Source: Lunularia cruciata (lineage: Eukaryota > Streptophyta > Marchantiopsida > Lunulariales > Lunulariaceae). From it: a stretch of DNA of 64,000 bases. A program made the translations under genes and the position numbers. Where the stretch lies: assembly GCA_948567375.1 (NCBI GenBank), contig OX419759.1, positions 225,303-289,302 of the forward strand, given 5' to 3'. Below, in pieces: positions 46,300 to 59,100 of this stretch (its first letter is position 1; each line of letters starts with the position of its first letter). Below the pieces are notes generated by a model. It was not told the DNA's origin and ran no database searches. It saw only the letters and a list, made by a program, of their open reading frames with translations.

Positions 46300-47560
46300 A
46301 TGAGAAAATATGACTACTCAATCTTCTTGGATGATATAGATGAAGCATTACCTATTTATGTGAAGTGTGCCTTTGGATCTACCACAAGCAAAATAGAACA
46401 TTTCCATATGTTTGCACTTCCTTTCACTGTTTTGCAAGGAGACCTATATTGAATGGGGGTGGATAGGTGTTGCATTAGCCTAGAAGAAGTTCCTATAGTT
46501 CTAAAGACATGCCAATCTAATGAATCAAGAGGACATTTGTCTAGTGATTGTACTACATGCAAGGTCTACCTTGTAGGGTATTGGTGGCTATCTATCTCTC
46601 ATGATTCCAACCAATATGTCCACATATGTGATGCTTATCAAGGAATTGACAAACCTTTATCACAATACCAAATGTACCTACACTTTGTATTGGCAGCACA
46701 ACTGTTTTAGAAGTATGTAATAGACTTTGTGGACTTATTAATCTCACAGCTCAATGGAGTAGGTATCATTACATCATTTTCACTATTGTTTACATTAAAA
46801 AGTGGATGGAAGTTAAATCCTTTGTCAAAAATTCTGATTTAGTCCCCATATAGTTCTTGCAAAAAATTATTGTTTCCAGATTTGGAGTTCTTATTTTTAT
46901 TGTCACATACAATGGATCCTACTTTATCAATGAAAGAGTATAGGATTTGACTAATGCCTATGAGATACATCACAAAAAGTCAACAACCATACTACCCACA
47001 TGCCAATAGTCAAGTGGGATGTGTCAATGGGATTCTACTCATCACTCTTAAGAAGATGGATAAGTCTAAACCTCATAGATTGGTATGAAAAGCTCTTGGG
47101 TGCTCTTTGGGCTTACCCGCACTATGGTAAAACTTTCTACTTGATACACTTCACTCCAACTTATCTATGAGCAAGAAGCAATATTTCTATTTAAATTCTT
47201 AATCCTATCATAAGAGTTCTTATGGGCTCTTTGATGGGGACATCTTTCTATCAATAGGGTGAGATAATTGAAGAAAGGGTTTTTGCAATGCATGATTTGA
47301 CTGAAAAACATCTACAAGCACTCTACATGTAGAGTGCTTTTAGCTTGAGTACACCACTCAAGCTAAGCATAAAACCTATTTTGATAACAAAACCAAGGAG
47401 TTTCCACTTAACAAAAGGGACTTGGTATTTTGAAATTTAATGACAAAAGTGGCTAATTCCCTAGCAAATTTGTTGAAACATGACTTGGTCCTTATTGAGT
47501 ATAGGAAGTTTTTGACAATGGATTTATCCAATTGGTAACATTAGATAGAGAACTCTTGGA
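46300..47560 (+). pseudogene. Decayed gypsy integrase of a third element (Athila/Tat type)
   Basis: Broken frames read: AFGSTTSKIEHFHMFALPF; zinc-finger region GHLSSDCTTCKVYLVGYWW and YVHICDAYQ (about 46530-46645); core KYVIDFVDLLISQLNG with first Asp (46715-46750); SRFGVLIFIVTYNGSYF with second Asp lost (about 46875-46935); and CVNGILLITLKKM at the catalytic Glu position (about 47015-47055). The C-terminal domain FPLNKRDLVF and LVTLDRELLDSYTNGEK follows to about 47580. Stops are present every 50-100 bases. It resembles the integrase at 1-909 in type but is much more decayed and may be another family. It is the host into which copy H was later inserted. Confidence 0.7.
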
Positions 47561-47609
47561 TTCCTATACCAATGGTGAAAAGTCATATAGACCATACAGC
47601 CTATACTAC

Positions 47610-48205
47610 ATTCCTCTATGGGGGCTATGGTGCCAAGAAGAGGAGATTCCACAAAAACTCAATTTTTTTGTACTATGGAGAACAATGATAGGAGAACATT
47701 GTTACAAGAATGTCTTTCTCCAACATTTAAGGAACTTCTTGAACAACTACATGATTGCATACAAGCTCCTTCTTATTGTGAGATACCCTTTTTTCAACCT
47801 AAAATCTTAAAGGAAAAGTTCAAAAAAGTCAAAATGAAGATACAACCAAATACCTTGCAAGAATCCTTTGTCTCTTGGAGCATTCAATGGCCATGCTATT
47901 TTGAATTCAATGGAAAAATGGCACCACAAAAAGAATGATTTATATCCAATTTTTTGATGGTGAAAAATTCATGATGCTTCAAATCCAAGTGCAAAAAACA
48001 TGCCAAATACATGACAACATTTCTAATTCAAGCAAGGGATGACATGACATCCATAAAATTCAAATTCTATGAAGAAAGTATGGCATTTGAAGGAGGTGAT
48101 CCAACCCTTAGAGGACAACTCCTTAGAGGATTCATTCTTCACTTTACTTGCAAAGTCAAGATTGAGAGAGAGTCAATTGCAATGCACTCACGCCAATGTG
48201 TATAG
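47610..48205 (+). pseudogene. Unidentified frame downstream of the integrase
   Basis: Two open segments, 47618-47938 (MGAMVPRRGDSTKTQFF; LSPTFKELLEQLHDCIQ; YCEIPFFQPKILKEKFKK) and 48011-48205 (MTTFLIQARDDMTSIKFKF; GQLLRGFILHFTCKVKIE), joined by decayed sequence in the same strand. They lie after the integrase C-terminus, where Athila-type elements may carry an extra or env-like frame. I see no signal peptide or transmembrane helix and do not recognise the protein. It may be a second element-encoded protein or a chance remnant. Confidence 0.35.
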
Positions 48206-49413
48206 TAAACCCAAGTCAACAAAGTACTACCAATGGATGAGTTAGAAAGAATCTTTGACAAAATCTTTAAAGAATTGGATAGTTGTGTAAACTTAAACAA
48301 CTTCAACAAGAGGGCAATTGAAAGAATTTGGCAAATCCCCCAATCTACTAAGAGATAATCCACAAAGATGGAGAAGTGGTGCCACAAAGAACCCAAAAGT
48401 TGAAGTACCAATCTACATGCAATTGGGACATATTTGCAACTTTAGTAATGTTGTAACAATATGGAGTTTACATATGAGTTAGTTGAGACTAACAAAGTAG
48501 CAAATAGGCCAAATTAGCTAAGAATTATAATAATATTCTAAAATCATCTAGGAAGCTACTTAGTACCTTCCAAGTATTGGGTAATGTGCATACCAAGTAT
48601 AACAACCCAACAAGTATCACTTTTGCAATAATTAGTGAGTAATTGTTTGTTCTAGTAGAGATATTGGTCAAGAATGGTCAAATACAAAGTTAATAATAAC
48701 AATTAGTTCTTCTTCATTGTGTCTTTAGACTCTTGGGTAGAAACCACATCTAGAAGAGAGGAAAAAGTGCTTAATTTGCAGTCTTATCATGTATTACAAC
48801 ACCCATAAATCACAATTCTTCAAATCTTTCCAAGTTGATATTGATTGTGATGATTCAATTGCTTTCAAGAAGGCTAGTTCACCATGAAGTGACTTTGCTT
48901 TGGAATTTCATTCCACTTCTCCATTAAAGGTAGAATTTCCTCTGTCAAATTTGCATCACATTAATCCAACTTTATACTCACAATTGTAGAATATTACCAA
49001 TACTATAATTCATCAAAAAATCATCAAGGCATTGCCTCAATTTCACTCCACTAAGGATCAGACATACAAAATGGAATTAGAATTGTAGAATCCAACATCC
49101 AACACTCTCCAATTGCAATTTGAACTTCTACAAACACTCACACAAAGGATTTTTACTCAAAATTAAGCTAAATAATGAGCATTAAGTGTCAACACTTCAC
49201 TTTACTCAACTTCAAAACTGAATATACAACACTATGAATGTCTACTTTAAATAGGCAAAGCACTTATAGTTATCTAAACTGCCTAAACCACTTCAACTAT
49301 TATTTACAGATCTTTAGATCTCAAATACTTACTTCTAATCCAATCCAGCTTCTACTTCTACTTTAGCTTCTATGCCCAATATACCTACAAGTGCCTCTTG
49401 TACTTTGGGTTCA

Positions 49414-49964
49414 TTTCATGTCATTTGTAGTGTTGCATCTAGATTGCTCTTACATTGAAGTTCAAGTGATAATAATTAGAGGCATTTTGTCAGTTACTCG
49501 TAGACTACTTTCCGACGATCAAATTTTGTGCTTAGGGTACTGACTTCATGGCAGGGCCCACCGTCACTTGCACCATCCGCACCATCTAGTGTGCCGTCAG
49601 CGGGACCATTGGGATGAGAACTAGGTCAAAATGCGGAGTATACCTTGGAAGTGCAGCTCCAAGAGCTCACTTCTCTGATGTTGAGCTTTCGAGTTCCTGG
49701 CTAGAGTGGACAAACAGCCAGTGAGCGTCACCTTGATTCTCTTAGCTAGAGTGGGTGTGGCTTGACTGTAATTGTTGCACTCTTGTTGGAAAGTTGTTGA
49801 GGATCAGATCAAGTTTCAATATGAGTTCAATTGATTCGAGTTGTAAACAATCTGATTATTGTGGCTCTTTAGAGTTTATGTATGACTCATGTGTGAGTTT
49901 TTCTTCTATAGTGTATGATGTTGACAGCAATGTATATTGTATAGTGATGTATATACGCACATCA
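49414..49964 (+). mobile_element. Family-2 B-A unit inserted in copy H
   Basis: Begins at the diverged B start (TTTCATGTCATTTGTAGTG) and ends at module A (ATACGCACATCA). The host sequence on either side joins smoothly (GGGTTCA before, CCATCC after, compare GGGTTCACCACTCC in copy F), so both borders are real. The two sides share only TCA, so the target duplication is at best weak. It behaves like a solo LTR made of B plus A. Confidence 0.7.
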
Positions 49965-50019
49965 CCATCCATTATATCTACATCTTCATCTACTTCTTTT
50001 TTATCCTCAATCTAAACTA

Positions 50020-52260
50020 CGATTGAATTCATAATCCTACTAACTATAATCTTTTTTCCTATCCTAACTTCTTCAATTGACTTAGGTAACTTACCTAAAT
50101 CACCTACATTCCTACTTCAAATACTTCATATTGTTTTTCTTACACTTACACTCAAACTACTACTAAGTCTATTCTAACTAAATCTAATATGAGATAGACA
50201 TTATCTCTTACTTCAATTATCTTCCTATCTACTCTATCTCTAAGACAAATCAACAAATTTTTCATGTCCATGTACATCACCTTTCTCTTCCTAGTCTCAT
50301 GCACCAGCAACTTCATCTCAAGCAGTCTCAACTCTTCCAACCTTATCTTGGCCTTAGTGTTGAACGTTACCTTCAACTTAATGACCATCTCCTCCACTAA
50401 TCCTAATATCTTCTTTGAGATTGAACCCTCCCAAGTCTTCTCTCCTTTGAATTTCTCCCAAATCATATTCAATTCCGCATAATTCACCTCTGATGTCTTC
50501 TTCTCTTCCACTTGGTAAACAAGCAAAGCTTCTACGTGCTTGATCAAATCCTCCAACTTCTCCTCTTCACAATCTATGCTTGTTAGTTCTTGTTGCCAAG
50601 CCCAATCCTTCTCTCTTGCAACCAAGCTCAACTTCTCCAACTCCTGCTTACTTACCAATGTGATGTCCTTAGATCTTTTTACTTTGCATTGAGCATCATT
50701 AAACTCTTCCTAAGTTTCCTGAATGCCATCTTGTGGTTCTTCAATTTGAATTCTTGGCATTCCAAGTCACTTTTGTGCTTTTCAAAACTCTCCTGTAGAT
50801 TTTCTAAACTCTTCTTACAAAGTACCACATCCACCCAAAGTACTTTGGCTTCTTCTTCTCCTTGGGTCATTCATTCCTACAACTATAGGACTTCATTGCT
50901 CAAATGCCTCACCACTTGCAATTCATCCTTCACCTTTGGATGATCTCTCTACATCTCTTCTTCTTTTGCAAGTACCATAGTAAGAGACATACAATCTTAG
51001 ACAGATATTTCACTCCTCAAACTCCTCCTGTTTGTCTTCTTTATCTTAAGCTTTGATAAGTGATTCTTCTATTGTTGCCTTACCCAAAGTCTTGATCTCC
51101 TTATTTTAAAGTTGAATCCTCTAAGCTTTCTTCATCTTCCTTGGTTTGGCTTGGTCCTATGCTTGCAGAATGTAGATTCTTCTTGATTTCATCCCTCTCT
51201 AGAATACCATTCTTGGCTCTTCATCATGTTCCTCTAGGATATCCACCTCAAGTAGCTCCATATCTTGGGTGTCTCTTCCTTCCATGCATTCAATCTCTGC
51301 ATGGAACTCTAGATCCTCCTCCTCAACCACTTCTTCTACTGATTGCTTGACTTTGGATTCACTTTCACTACCACTACTTGACTCCTTACTCCTTGACTCT
51401 TTTTTAGAGTCTCCACAATTGGACTCTGCTTCTGCCTCTGATTTTACTCTTGATGATAGATCCACCACCGTCATCTCATGCCTCAAGTTTAGTCTCCAAG
51501 TCTTCTTTATCTAAATCAGAGATACCATATCATTGGGTCAACTTTGCTTCTTTAGCTTCAAAATGGAAATTGCAATCATCTTCTCCCACTCTATTCTAGC
51601 AAAGTGGTCATATCCTTCTTGAATCACCACCATGTAATGTCTTTTGTCTGCATTTGCATCTCAACAAAGATCCAAATAGAACTGCAATACCATTGTATGT
51701 TTCTCCTCCAAGCTAAGCAATTTAAAGCTCAAGTAGAAATGCACCACAAATGGTATGAAGTAATGGGGTGGCAAGCCCATCTTCCAATTTCCAATCATTG
51801 GCTTCATTCATTGACAAAACACTTCACCCAATTCACCTTCTCTCCCATGAAAATTTGATGAAAGAAAACCACCTATTGCTTTGTTTCATTGGTAGTTTCT
51901 CTGGCTTTAGCATTGCCATCAGAGCCCCAACAATACTTCACCTCATTAGGTCATTGCAAGTGTATACCTTGTACTCACTCTTGGTACAAGGTACACTGAA
52001 AGTATTCTTCAACTCTTCAATCTCCTCCATATGATCCTACTTTAGATAGAAAGTTATTCTTGTTGCATCTCTTGCTTCTCCAATACAAGTCTCCAATCTG
52101 ACTCAATCCATCAAGCCGGATTTCCTTTTTCCCCTCTGCCAAGGACCATCTATGCAATTGTTGGCAGTGATTTCTGCCATGAAACTTGGAAATCTCAAGT
52201 TCCAATTCCAGGCTAAAAACATGATCCAAAGTTGGTTCAAGACTTTGATCCTAGCTACCA
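50020..52260 (-). pseudogene. LTR-embedded coiled-coil frame, copy H (decayed)
   Basis: Read right to left: globular domain about 51560-52260 (PFVVHFYLSFKLLSLEEK-like; IDGLSQIGDLYWRSKRCN in a shifted frame); linker 51199-51486 (SSGSESESKVKQSVEEVVEE); coiled coil 50152-50870 (RLLEMKLLVHETRKRKVMYM; KQELEKLSLVAREKDWAW). The segment 50152-50658 is open for 168 codons. The start region and the tail are too decayed to place, and the B-A insert at 49414-49964 removes the tail context. Domain order is the same as in copies D, E, F and I. Confidence 0.65.
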
Positions 52261-52857
52261 TATCCAATCTCCAAATTTTAGGATTCTACATTACAAGTAA
52301 CATAACCTATCTACTACACTTTGTTTGCATCATGCGGTCTCTACTTTATGGTCTCCCACAAATTAATCTTGCTACTCGGCTCGTAAGTCTTACTCCTTTA
52401 GGATAACTCTTCAAAGGAATAGGATAACAATTCAGCATAGCAAAATTCACTCAACAAATTCTTGAATTTATACTTCTTCAATTCTCAATCATTCTTTAGT
52501 CAAAAGTCAATTGCAACTCATGCATTTTGCAAGACTTATTCCTATCTCTCAAATTTATCCTAGTTACAAAGTAGTTGTTTTGGATGCCTATACCTTCTTG
52601 ATTGGTTTGGCCCGAGTAAAAGTTGTTATGGTTTCTTCAGATTGCGTTGATCATTCCAATGCAAAGTATCTTTTCTTTGGGTCTACCACCATTCCAATCT
52701 AAAATGAGTCTTTCTTCCGCTAAGATGAAGTTGACTTCCTTGGATCAGATCCAACCACACAGTTCTTCTCCTCTTTTCTCTGTTTGGCTTCAATTTGGCT
52801 TCAACAATATACTTGTTATTTAAAATTCAACAAAAAAATGTGTGTATCACACCAAGT

Positions 52858-53043
52858 GGTGACTTCTAGGAGGAAGAGTCTTGGGAAGCTTCCCAACTAG
52901 CTTAACTTGCATGCCAAGTAGATGGCTTCTAAAAAGAAGCTTCTTGGGAAGTTTTTTGACTAGCTTAGCTTGCATGCAAAGTAGGTTGCTTCTAGAAGAA
53001 AGCTTCTTGAGAAGCTTCCTGATTAGCTTGGCTTGCACTCTAT
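52858..53043. repeat. Tandem repeat, three units of about 63 bp
   Basis: Units start near 52858, 52921 and 52984. Each contains a GCTTCT core, AAGCTTCTTGGGAAG-like palindromic sequence, CTAGCTTAGCTTGCATGC and a final AAGTA. A partial fourth unit lies on the other side of solo LTR H (about 48545-48597, ending TGCATACCAAG), so the LTR inserted into an existing array. Confidence 0.8.
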
Positions 53044-54194
53044 GTATTGATATACTTTTGTCTTTCCTCCACTAGATGTACTATCTGTCAAACTAATTAT
53101 GTAGTTTGTGAGTAGTTCTTGTGCTATTGGGCATTAAAATCACAATTTTTCCAAAAAGGAGTTTTGGAATTTTAGTACTCACTAGGATCGATCATCTAGT
53201 TGGAGCTCACCGTTCTAGTAATTCAAACATATCTGATCTGTTCTTGGTGGAGTGCATCATCATCTATATCAAGTCCTATTAGTCTTCTTCAATTAGATAT
53301 CTCAAGGGTGACATTTCTCATAACTAAGACTGTCACAAGTCAACCATTTTATAATTTGACATATCTACTCCACTCCTCCTCTCTTTTCAACATTTTGTGC
53401 TTTTGATATCCATGGTAAAGGAATAAATAGATTTGAGCATATTTATTGAGCTTGTTGTTGCTCTAGGTAAGCTTTTTAATGGTCATCTGCATTAGCTACC
53501 CCAATTGACCAGTCAAGTGCTTGTCAAGGTGCTCATGATAGTTGAAGCCCAAACCTTATTGCTTCTACAAAGATGGTTTGGATGGAAAATAGGAAGAAGG
53601 AATTTGAATACCCTCCTTACTTGAATATTCCTAATGGATTCAAATGTGTATATCTCTTGAGCATCATAAATACCCTCTCCAAATATCTCTCAAGTAACCT
53701 CTTCTATAGCCTCTCCTCTCAGAGGTAACCCTTTCATGTGTCTTGCAACTTATAACTAGCAAGCACTACTAAAATGTCTCAATTTTGTGGATGGCCTTTA
53801 ATTGCTAAGTCCATTCTTACTAAGATTTGGCCAACTTCTAACTCAACTACCTTTACCATAGTTTGAAATCCTCATGGCAACACAAGTAGACATCCATAGC
53901 CAATGGCCACCAAAAGGTGCTTAACTCCTCCCTTCTCATTGCCTAAATTGTAATGTTAGTGCCATTCACTTTAGAGCCACTTTCGAGGGTCTCCAATGTT
54001 TACTGTAGTTATGCAAGGTTTACCCAATCAGAAACTCTAAAGTCTCACCCACTACTCAATTTCTCTTGATTGGTCCAACTCTCATTGCGCTTGTTGGCTA
54101 TTCACTCATAGATTCTCTTCACTCACCCAATCTTTCCTCTCATAGCTCTTTGAGCTTTTGATACACCTTCTAATGGTTGCTCAAAGCACATGAG
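53044..54194. other. Unassigned sequence, probably old repeat
   Basis: About 1.15 kb with no coding frame I can support. Pyrimidine-rich stretches resemble the flanking decayed elements, but I recognise no LTR end, primer site or protein motif. Confidence 0.4.
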
Positions 54195-54800
54195 TGTCAC
54201 TCAATGTCAGAATCCTTCTCTTCCCAAATTTTGCCACAATCAAGACGTTATTCAAGATTAAGACCTTTTGCTTGAACATAGGTGTTCCTCTCCTCTACCC
54301 AATTCTTGTACCCCATTGTTCCCATTCTCTCTTCTTGGAAGTCTTCAAGCTCTTGAAAGAATGGTCAAATGTCTACTTGTAGCACAAAGTGCAAAGTAAT
54401 TTCCAAAACCACTCTTCCCAATTTTGGCACCTTTTGGAAGCTTATACATGCTTAACATCACTCAATGTTTTCTGGTTGAACGTAGGAGTTCCTCCTCTAC
54501 CCAATTCTTCCACCTCCATTCTTCTCAATTCTCTCTTCTTTGGAATTCTTTAAGCTCTTAAAAAAACTATCAAATATCTACTCAAAGAACAAAGTGCAAA
54601 GCTATTTCACAACCCCGTTTCCAAGATTCACCACCTTGGGGAAGCTATTTGAGCTCAATGTCACTCAATGTCTTTTGCTTCAACGTAGAAGTTCCTCCAC
54701 CGCATTCTTGCACCTTACTTTTCCAATTCTCTCCTCTTTGGAAATACTCAAGCTCTTGAAAGAACTATCAAATGTTTGCTCAAAGCACCTACTACAAAGC
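54195..54800. repeat. Diverged tandem repeat, period about 200 bp, about three units
   Basis: The phrase GAACGTAGGAGTTCCTC or close variants occurs near 54272, 54476 and 54678. Each is followed by CCCAATTCTT-like, CAATTCTCTC, TCAAGCTCTTGAAAGAAC and ACAAAGTGCAAAG-like segments in the same order. The spacing is about 203 and 202 bp. No protein is indicated: the open frames over it are in changing frames. Confidence 0.7.
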
Positions 54801-56160
54801 AACTCACTCTCTTACAAAATTAGGCTTGTGACAATTATTAATCATATATAACATTTTATCTTATGAAATTTATAAAAAAAAATTTAAATATGATATGTTA
54901 TCTTAATTGTGATCTTCCCATGATCTTATTGAATGGCCCCCATGAAAAAATTTGAAGGACTAACCATATATGTTTGAATTCAAATCAATGTTTCATTTTC
55001 CCCTTTTTTACTTTATTTTCTACTACATCTACAGATTTATCTTTCCTTCCCTTAAAGATAGCCAAAACATGAGACCATAAAAGATATTAACTAAACCTAT
55101 ATACTTTCAAACCTAATCAAACCTAAATTCTCAATTTAAACTTCCAAATCTGTTAACACTCGAGCCCGGAGCTAACATGCATGAATCTTAGACGTAGCCA
55201 CTGCTTTACATTTCTACAACGTCAACATAAAGTACGTTCCTGGTATCTTAAACGTTGCCTTCACCTTATGAACTATCAAAATATTTGAGGCAAATAATCT
55301 CAATCTAGAATTTAGAACATCCCACCGAGATTTGATTATAAGATGATTAAACTAAATTACGGTTCTCTATTACTTTGAGGTGATCTACACCGATAAGAAC
55401 TCGATATGTAAACTCAGATTACAATTCCATACTTGATATTTACAAGTTTATATCTTCACTTTCCTTCTAATTATGGAATATTGAATGAACTGATTTTCAT
55501 ATCTACATATATAAAAAAATTTCTGTTAAATCAATTTAAATTGTACGTAGGCCATCTTCTTTGATGACATAGTATGGCGATGGAGATAAGTAGACTACGT
55601 TCAATTATAGTGTAAACCGATCTCTCTACTTATTTTCAAGAGATTCTCTCAACAGATCTGCAGTGATTCAGACGGTGCAATCGAGAGCACAGTTTTTGAG
55701 TGTCTGAAGTCAAGGAGCTAATCAGATGTTGGGGATGATTCTTCTGTGTAAAAGCTAGCCAATCACAAAAACAAATCAAAGCATTTGCCAGATAAGAATA
55801 CAACCTGTTTCAGATGTCGCATGAGATATGTACATATATTTCAGTTGTATTGGGTAACGAGTTCCTACTGGTCCCCAATGACATGTTTGGGAGATCTTAG
55901 GTGTTCAATGTGAATCTAATAATGAAGCAAGAACAACAATCGGCCAACGGTTTTAGGTACTCCTATCTGATAATGTACTTCAGCCTTTGACCAATCCTAT
56001 AACCAACGACGTCGTCTAAAATTACACTTCTTGCAAAGACTCTACAGTGAATATTTGAAACTTCTCTAAATATGATTCGGTCAGCATTTCGGGTATCGAG
56101 AATTTCACAGAAACTTGTTAACCCTTGCCTTTCAAATGTCAAACGTTAAATCCACGTAAA
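54801..56160. other. AT-rich gene-flanking sequence
   Basis: Transition from repeats to the hydrolase gene's 3' side. No similarity to families 1 or 2 and no coding frame is seen. The part nearest 56160 is expected to contain the 3' untranslated region and polyadenylation site of the minus-strand gene, but I see no clear signal. Confidence 0.4.
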
Positions 56161-59100
56161 TCAGAGTTTCTCTAGATAATCTTCACCCACTTCTATTTCC
56201 TCTTCCGCTGATATAACTGGAGCAGACTCTGAAGTTGCGGCTATGTCCTCGACAATGCGAATTTCCTCTCTGGTGGTGGTTGCTTTCCTGATCGCCTCCT
56301 CCTCCAGAAGCAGCGTAAGGAGGGCTTCACACATTTGAGAAGAATCAGGATCCCTCGCGTCCTTCCTTGATGGAGAATAGACCATCCAAGCATGGTCCAA
56401 TTTTTTATCAGGTCTAACAACCAATGAGCCAGGTACTTCCGCATCTTTTCGGGCAACTAGTCCATCACTTTTCTCACCGTATCGCAAATCCAGATGTAAG
56501 GCACATAGGGCCATTGCAGCAGCTAAAGGAATCACAACAGGAAGCTTCGCACCTCCAGCTTCCTCACGGGTAGATGTTCCACTAGACCCTGGAAGCCAAG
56601 GAAGATCTGCATGCGCAATATGAGACATAGTTGCTAAAACGCTGGCAGCTCTGCTAGCCTCAGTATGAAAGGACACCGTCAGGAGCTCCAGAGGCAAAGG
56701 ATGTTTGGCCAGGAACTCCCGTCTCTTCTCATAAGTCAGATCCTCCAAAGCACGCATATCACCCTGCAAAAGAATCCAGCGTCAATATAAATGCATATGG
56801 CTTCCGTATAAAGGCTTCATGGAAGCGAAGATGTATAATCTGTAGAAAATATGATTGGTGCGTTAGCCGTGCGCTTTAAGTGAATATTGGTTTCTCCACG
56901 CTCTTTCCAATTGTATTATTTAACTGAGCAGAAGTAGCGATTTTATGCCATTCAGGGTCATCACGAGTGGGCACTTGATCTGTTTTCTGATTTATGGAAA
57001 TCCGGGGAGCATGTGACAACATATACCTTAATAACTCGGGTGATTATCACTTCAAGTATCCTTCTTGTCTCAAAGTCTGCTATTTGGCCTTCGCGAAGTA
57101 TATCGGATGCAACTGGACTACCACCATATGGGCTCTGAGCAAGAACAAGACCAACAACTTTATCCCTTAGTTCCGGCCAGTACATAGATAGAGCAGCAGC
57201 AGCATCAACACCGCCTTTACTGTGCCCAAGAAGTACCACACGCTTTCCTGTGCCCCAGTAAAGCTCCTCAATAAAATCCTTCAGTTCTCGGGCATTTGTT
57301 TCAACAGCGGCCTGGCAAATCCAACGAGCTCCATGTGGTCAGAAACAACTTTCATCACGACATCTGATTATCTGAAGGGAACTCTGATCAAAGTGGTAAT
57401 ACATCTATGACAGCAACCCGGAGTGACATGAGACAAAATACATCAGTCAGCCAGCGAGGTCATTGGCGTCCCCGTCCTCTACAGGCTACGGTAGACTATA
57501 GCGATGTGACCTTAGCTAGAGATCTTAACATTTTGAGGGTATGCCTTGAAATTTTCTACAGTACAAGGAGAAAGAAAGTTGACTTGATGCTAGTTTACAA
57601 ACCTCACTGTGAATGCGAGCAATATGACAGGACAGGCCCAATCTTGAGAAATACTTCTTTGTATCAACAAAATATAAGGGCCCATGGTTGCTGAAAAGTC
57701 CTGCAATCAGTCAGAAGAGGAACCGCAAGGTGATGAGCTTGCAGAGAACCAAAAGATAGATATCGAGGTTGTCACCGACCATTGCGGAAAGTATGAACAA
57801 CGTACCAGGTACCAAAAGATACACAAGATTATCGGGAAGCACGTGTACACCATTGCTGCATGAAACCAGTAGACGTTAGGTCCCGGGAACCAGAAGATTA
57901 CCGTTTCCTCGCTAACAGATAAGCAACCACCACATGTGAAGAGTTGCCTATAAATTCAAGAATTATAAAATTAGATTAAATGTGCATAAATTTGAAAGTT
58001 TAGTTATTCAGACAAATTTATGACATGTACGAGATCGACTCCGTGAAAACTACACATGCTGCGCGAGGTGTTAGGCACCTTATTCTTCCAAGCAACTGCA
58101 CAAATCTCTCTGTTCTGTCTTCCACGGGTGGCAAACGTGGGTCATTCAATAACCATCCAATATCTTCCGCCGAACCTCGTAGCGTAGTTTGGACACGGGA
58201 AACCAACCTGCACAAATGAAGTGTAAAATTCAGATCAATCATGAAACTTGCAAGCGACTGATATCTCCGCTTTGAGAAGTCGAACTCCACAAATATGCCC
58301 ACTTGGTGATGGCTTGAGATGCATGTATGCTGGACAGCAATGTACACATCAGCAAGTGAAATCGCGGGAGTCGAAGTTGTGGAGTAAAGAGCGGAAGGGG
58401 TAGCAGCCCGTACTCACCCTACAAGGACTACTAGAAAGAACAATTTCCTGCTGTAAAATAACTTCATAAGCCCCAACTAGGACCACTATTGAGGCAACAA
58501 CAAGCCTAAGACTTGAGTCAGTAAAGAGTTCTGTAAATCAGTAGGAATGAGAGTTTGGGGAATCTTATGCCTCATCAAGTTGGGAGCGATAGAAAGTTCT
58601 AAGAAAATGATTGTATGCATGATACATGGATGCCTACAATAGTAAAGGAAGATTGCTGACAGATAAATTTTATTTCTGAACATTTTGACTGGTGTCAAGA
58701 TTTCCTAGAAACCAAAGCTGTTTAAATCCGTCCTCAGGTTTGTGTGGTTTACATCAAGAAAAGGTTTTGTAAGAGGATCATACTTTTCAGCAAAATTGAA
58801 AAGTTAAAAGGAAAAGCGACCTAGATCTCCAATTCATGGCTGAGGCCTGCACTCCTGATCTGAGATAAGTCCACCAACTTTTCCGAACCAGACAAATTTC
58901 TTTCCTCTAACGATTACCGGGGAGGGCCATTCACAAGTCACTGACCCTTGCCAGACTGCAGGTGGCCCAGACATAAGAGTTTGGCTCATTCCCAACATTG
59001 CCGCGCTTGTGGCGTTAAACAAAGACACTGCTCCACCAAAGTTGCCTAGAAGGCTACCACTCTCCGAGGCTGGACCGATGGGCTCTCGATTTGATACCAA

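Larger units (their letters stand above)
48598..52851 (-). mobile_element. Family-1 solo LTR (copy H), TSD CCAAG, with a family-2 B-A insert
   Basis: Plus-strand ends correspond to family-1 ends (TATAACAACCC at 48598; TGTGTGTATCACA ending 52851). Flanks are CCAAG at 48593-48597 and CCAAG at 52852-52856, a perfect target duplication. Net length without the 551-bp insert (49414-49964) is 3.70 kb. The sequence is more diverged from the others (for example TATA instead of TGTG at one end), so this is an older subfamily or an older insertion. Confidence 0.88.

Noticed and set aside
49414..49964. A MITE or other DNA transposon
   Set aside because: The termini show only TGTC/GACA-type short inversions, and the unit is identical in layout to the terminal repeat of the family-2 gypsy element.
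52858..53043. CRISPR-like array
   Set aside because: Units are direct 63-bp repeats without unique spacers, in a plant-type genome.
54194..54851. Small frames over the 200-bp tandem repeat
   Set aside because: They shift frame between units and reflect the repeat, not a protein.
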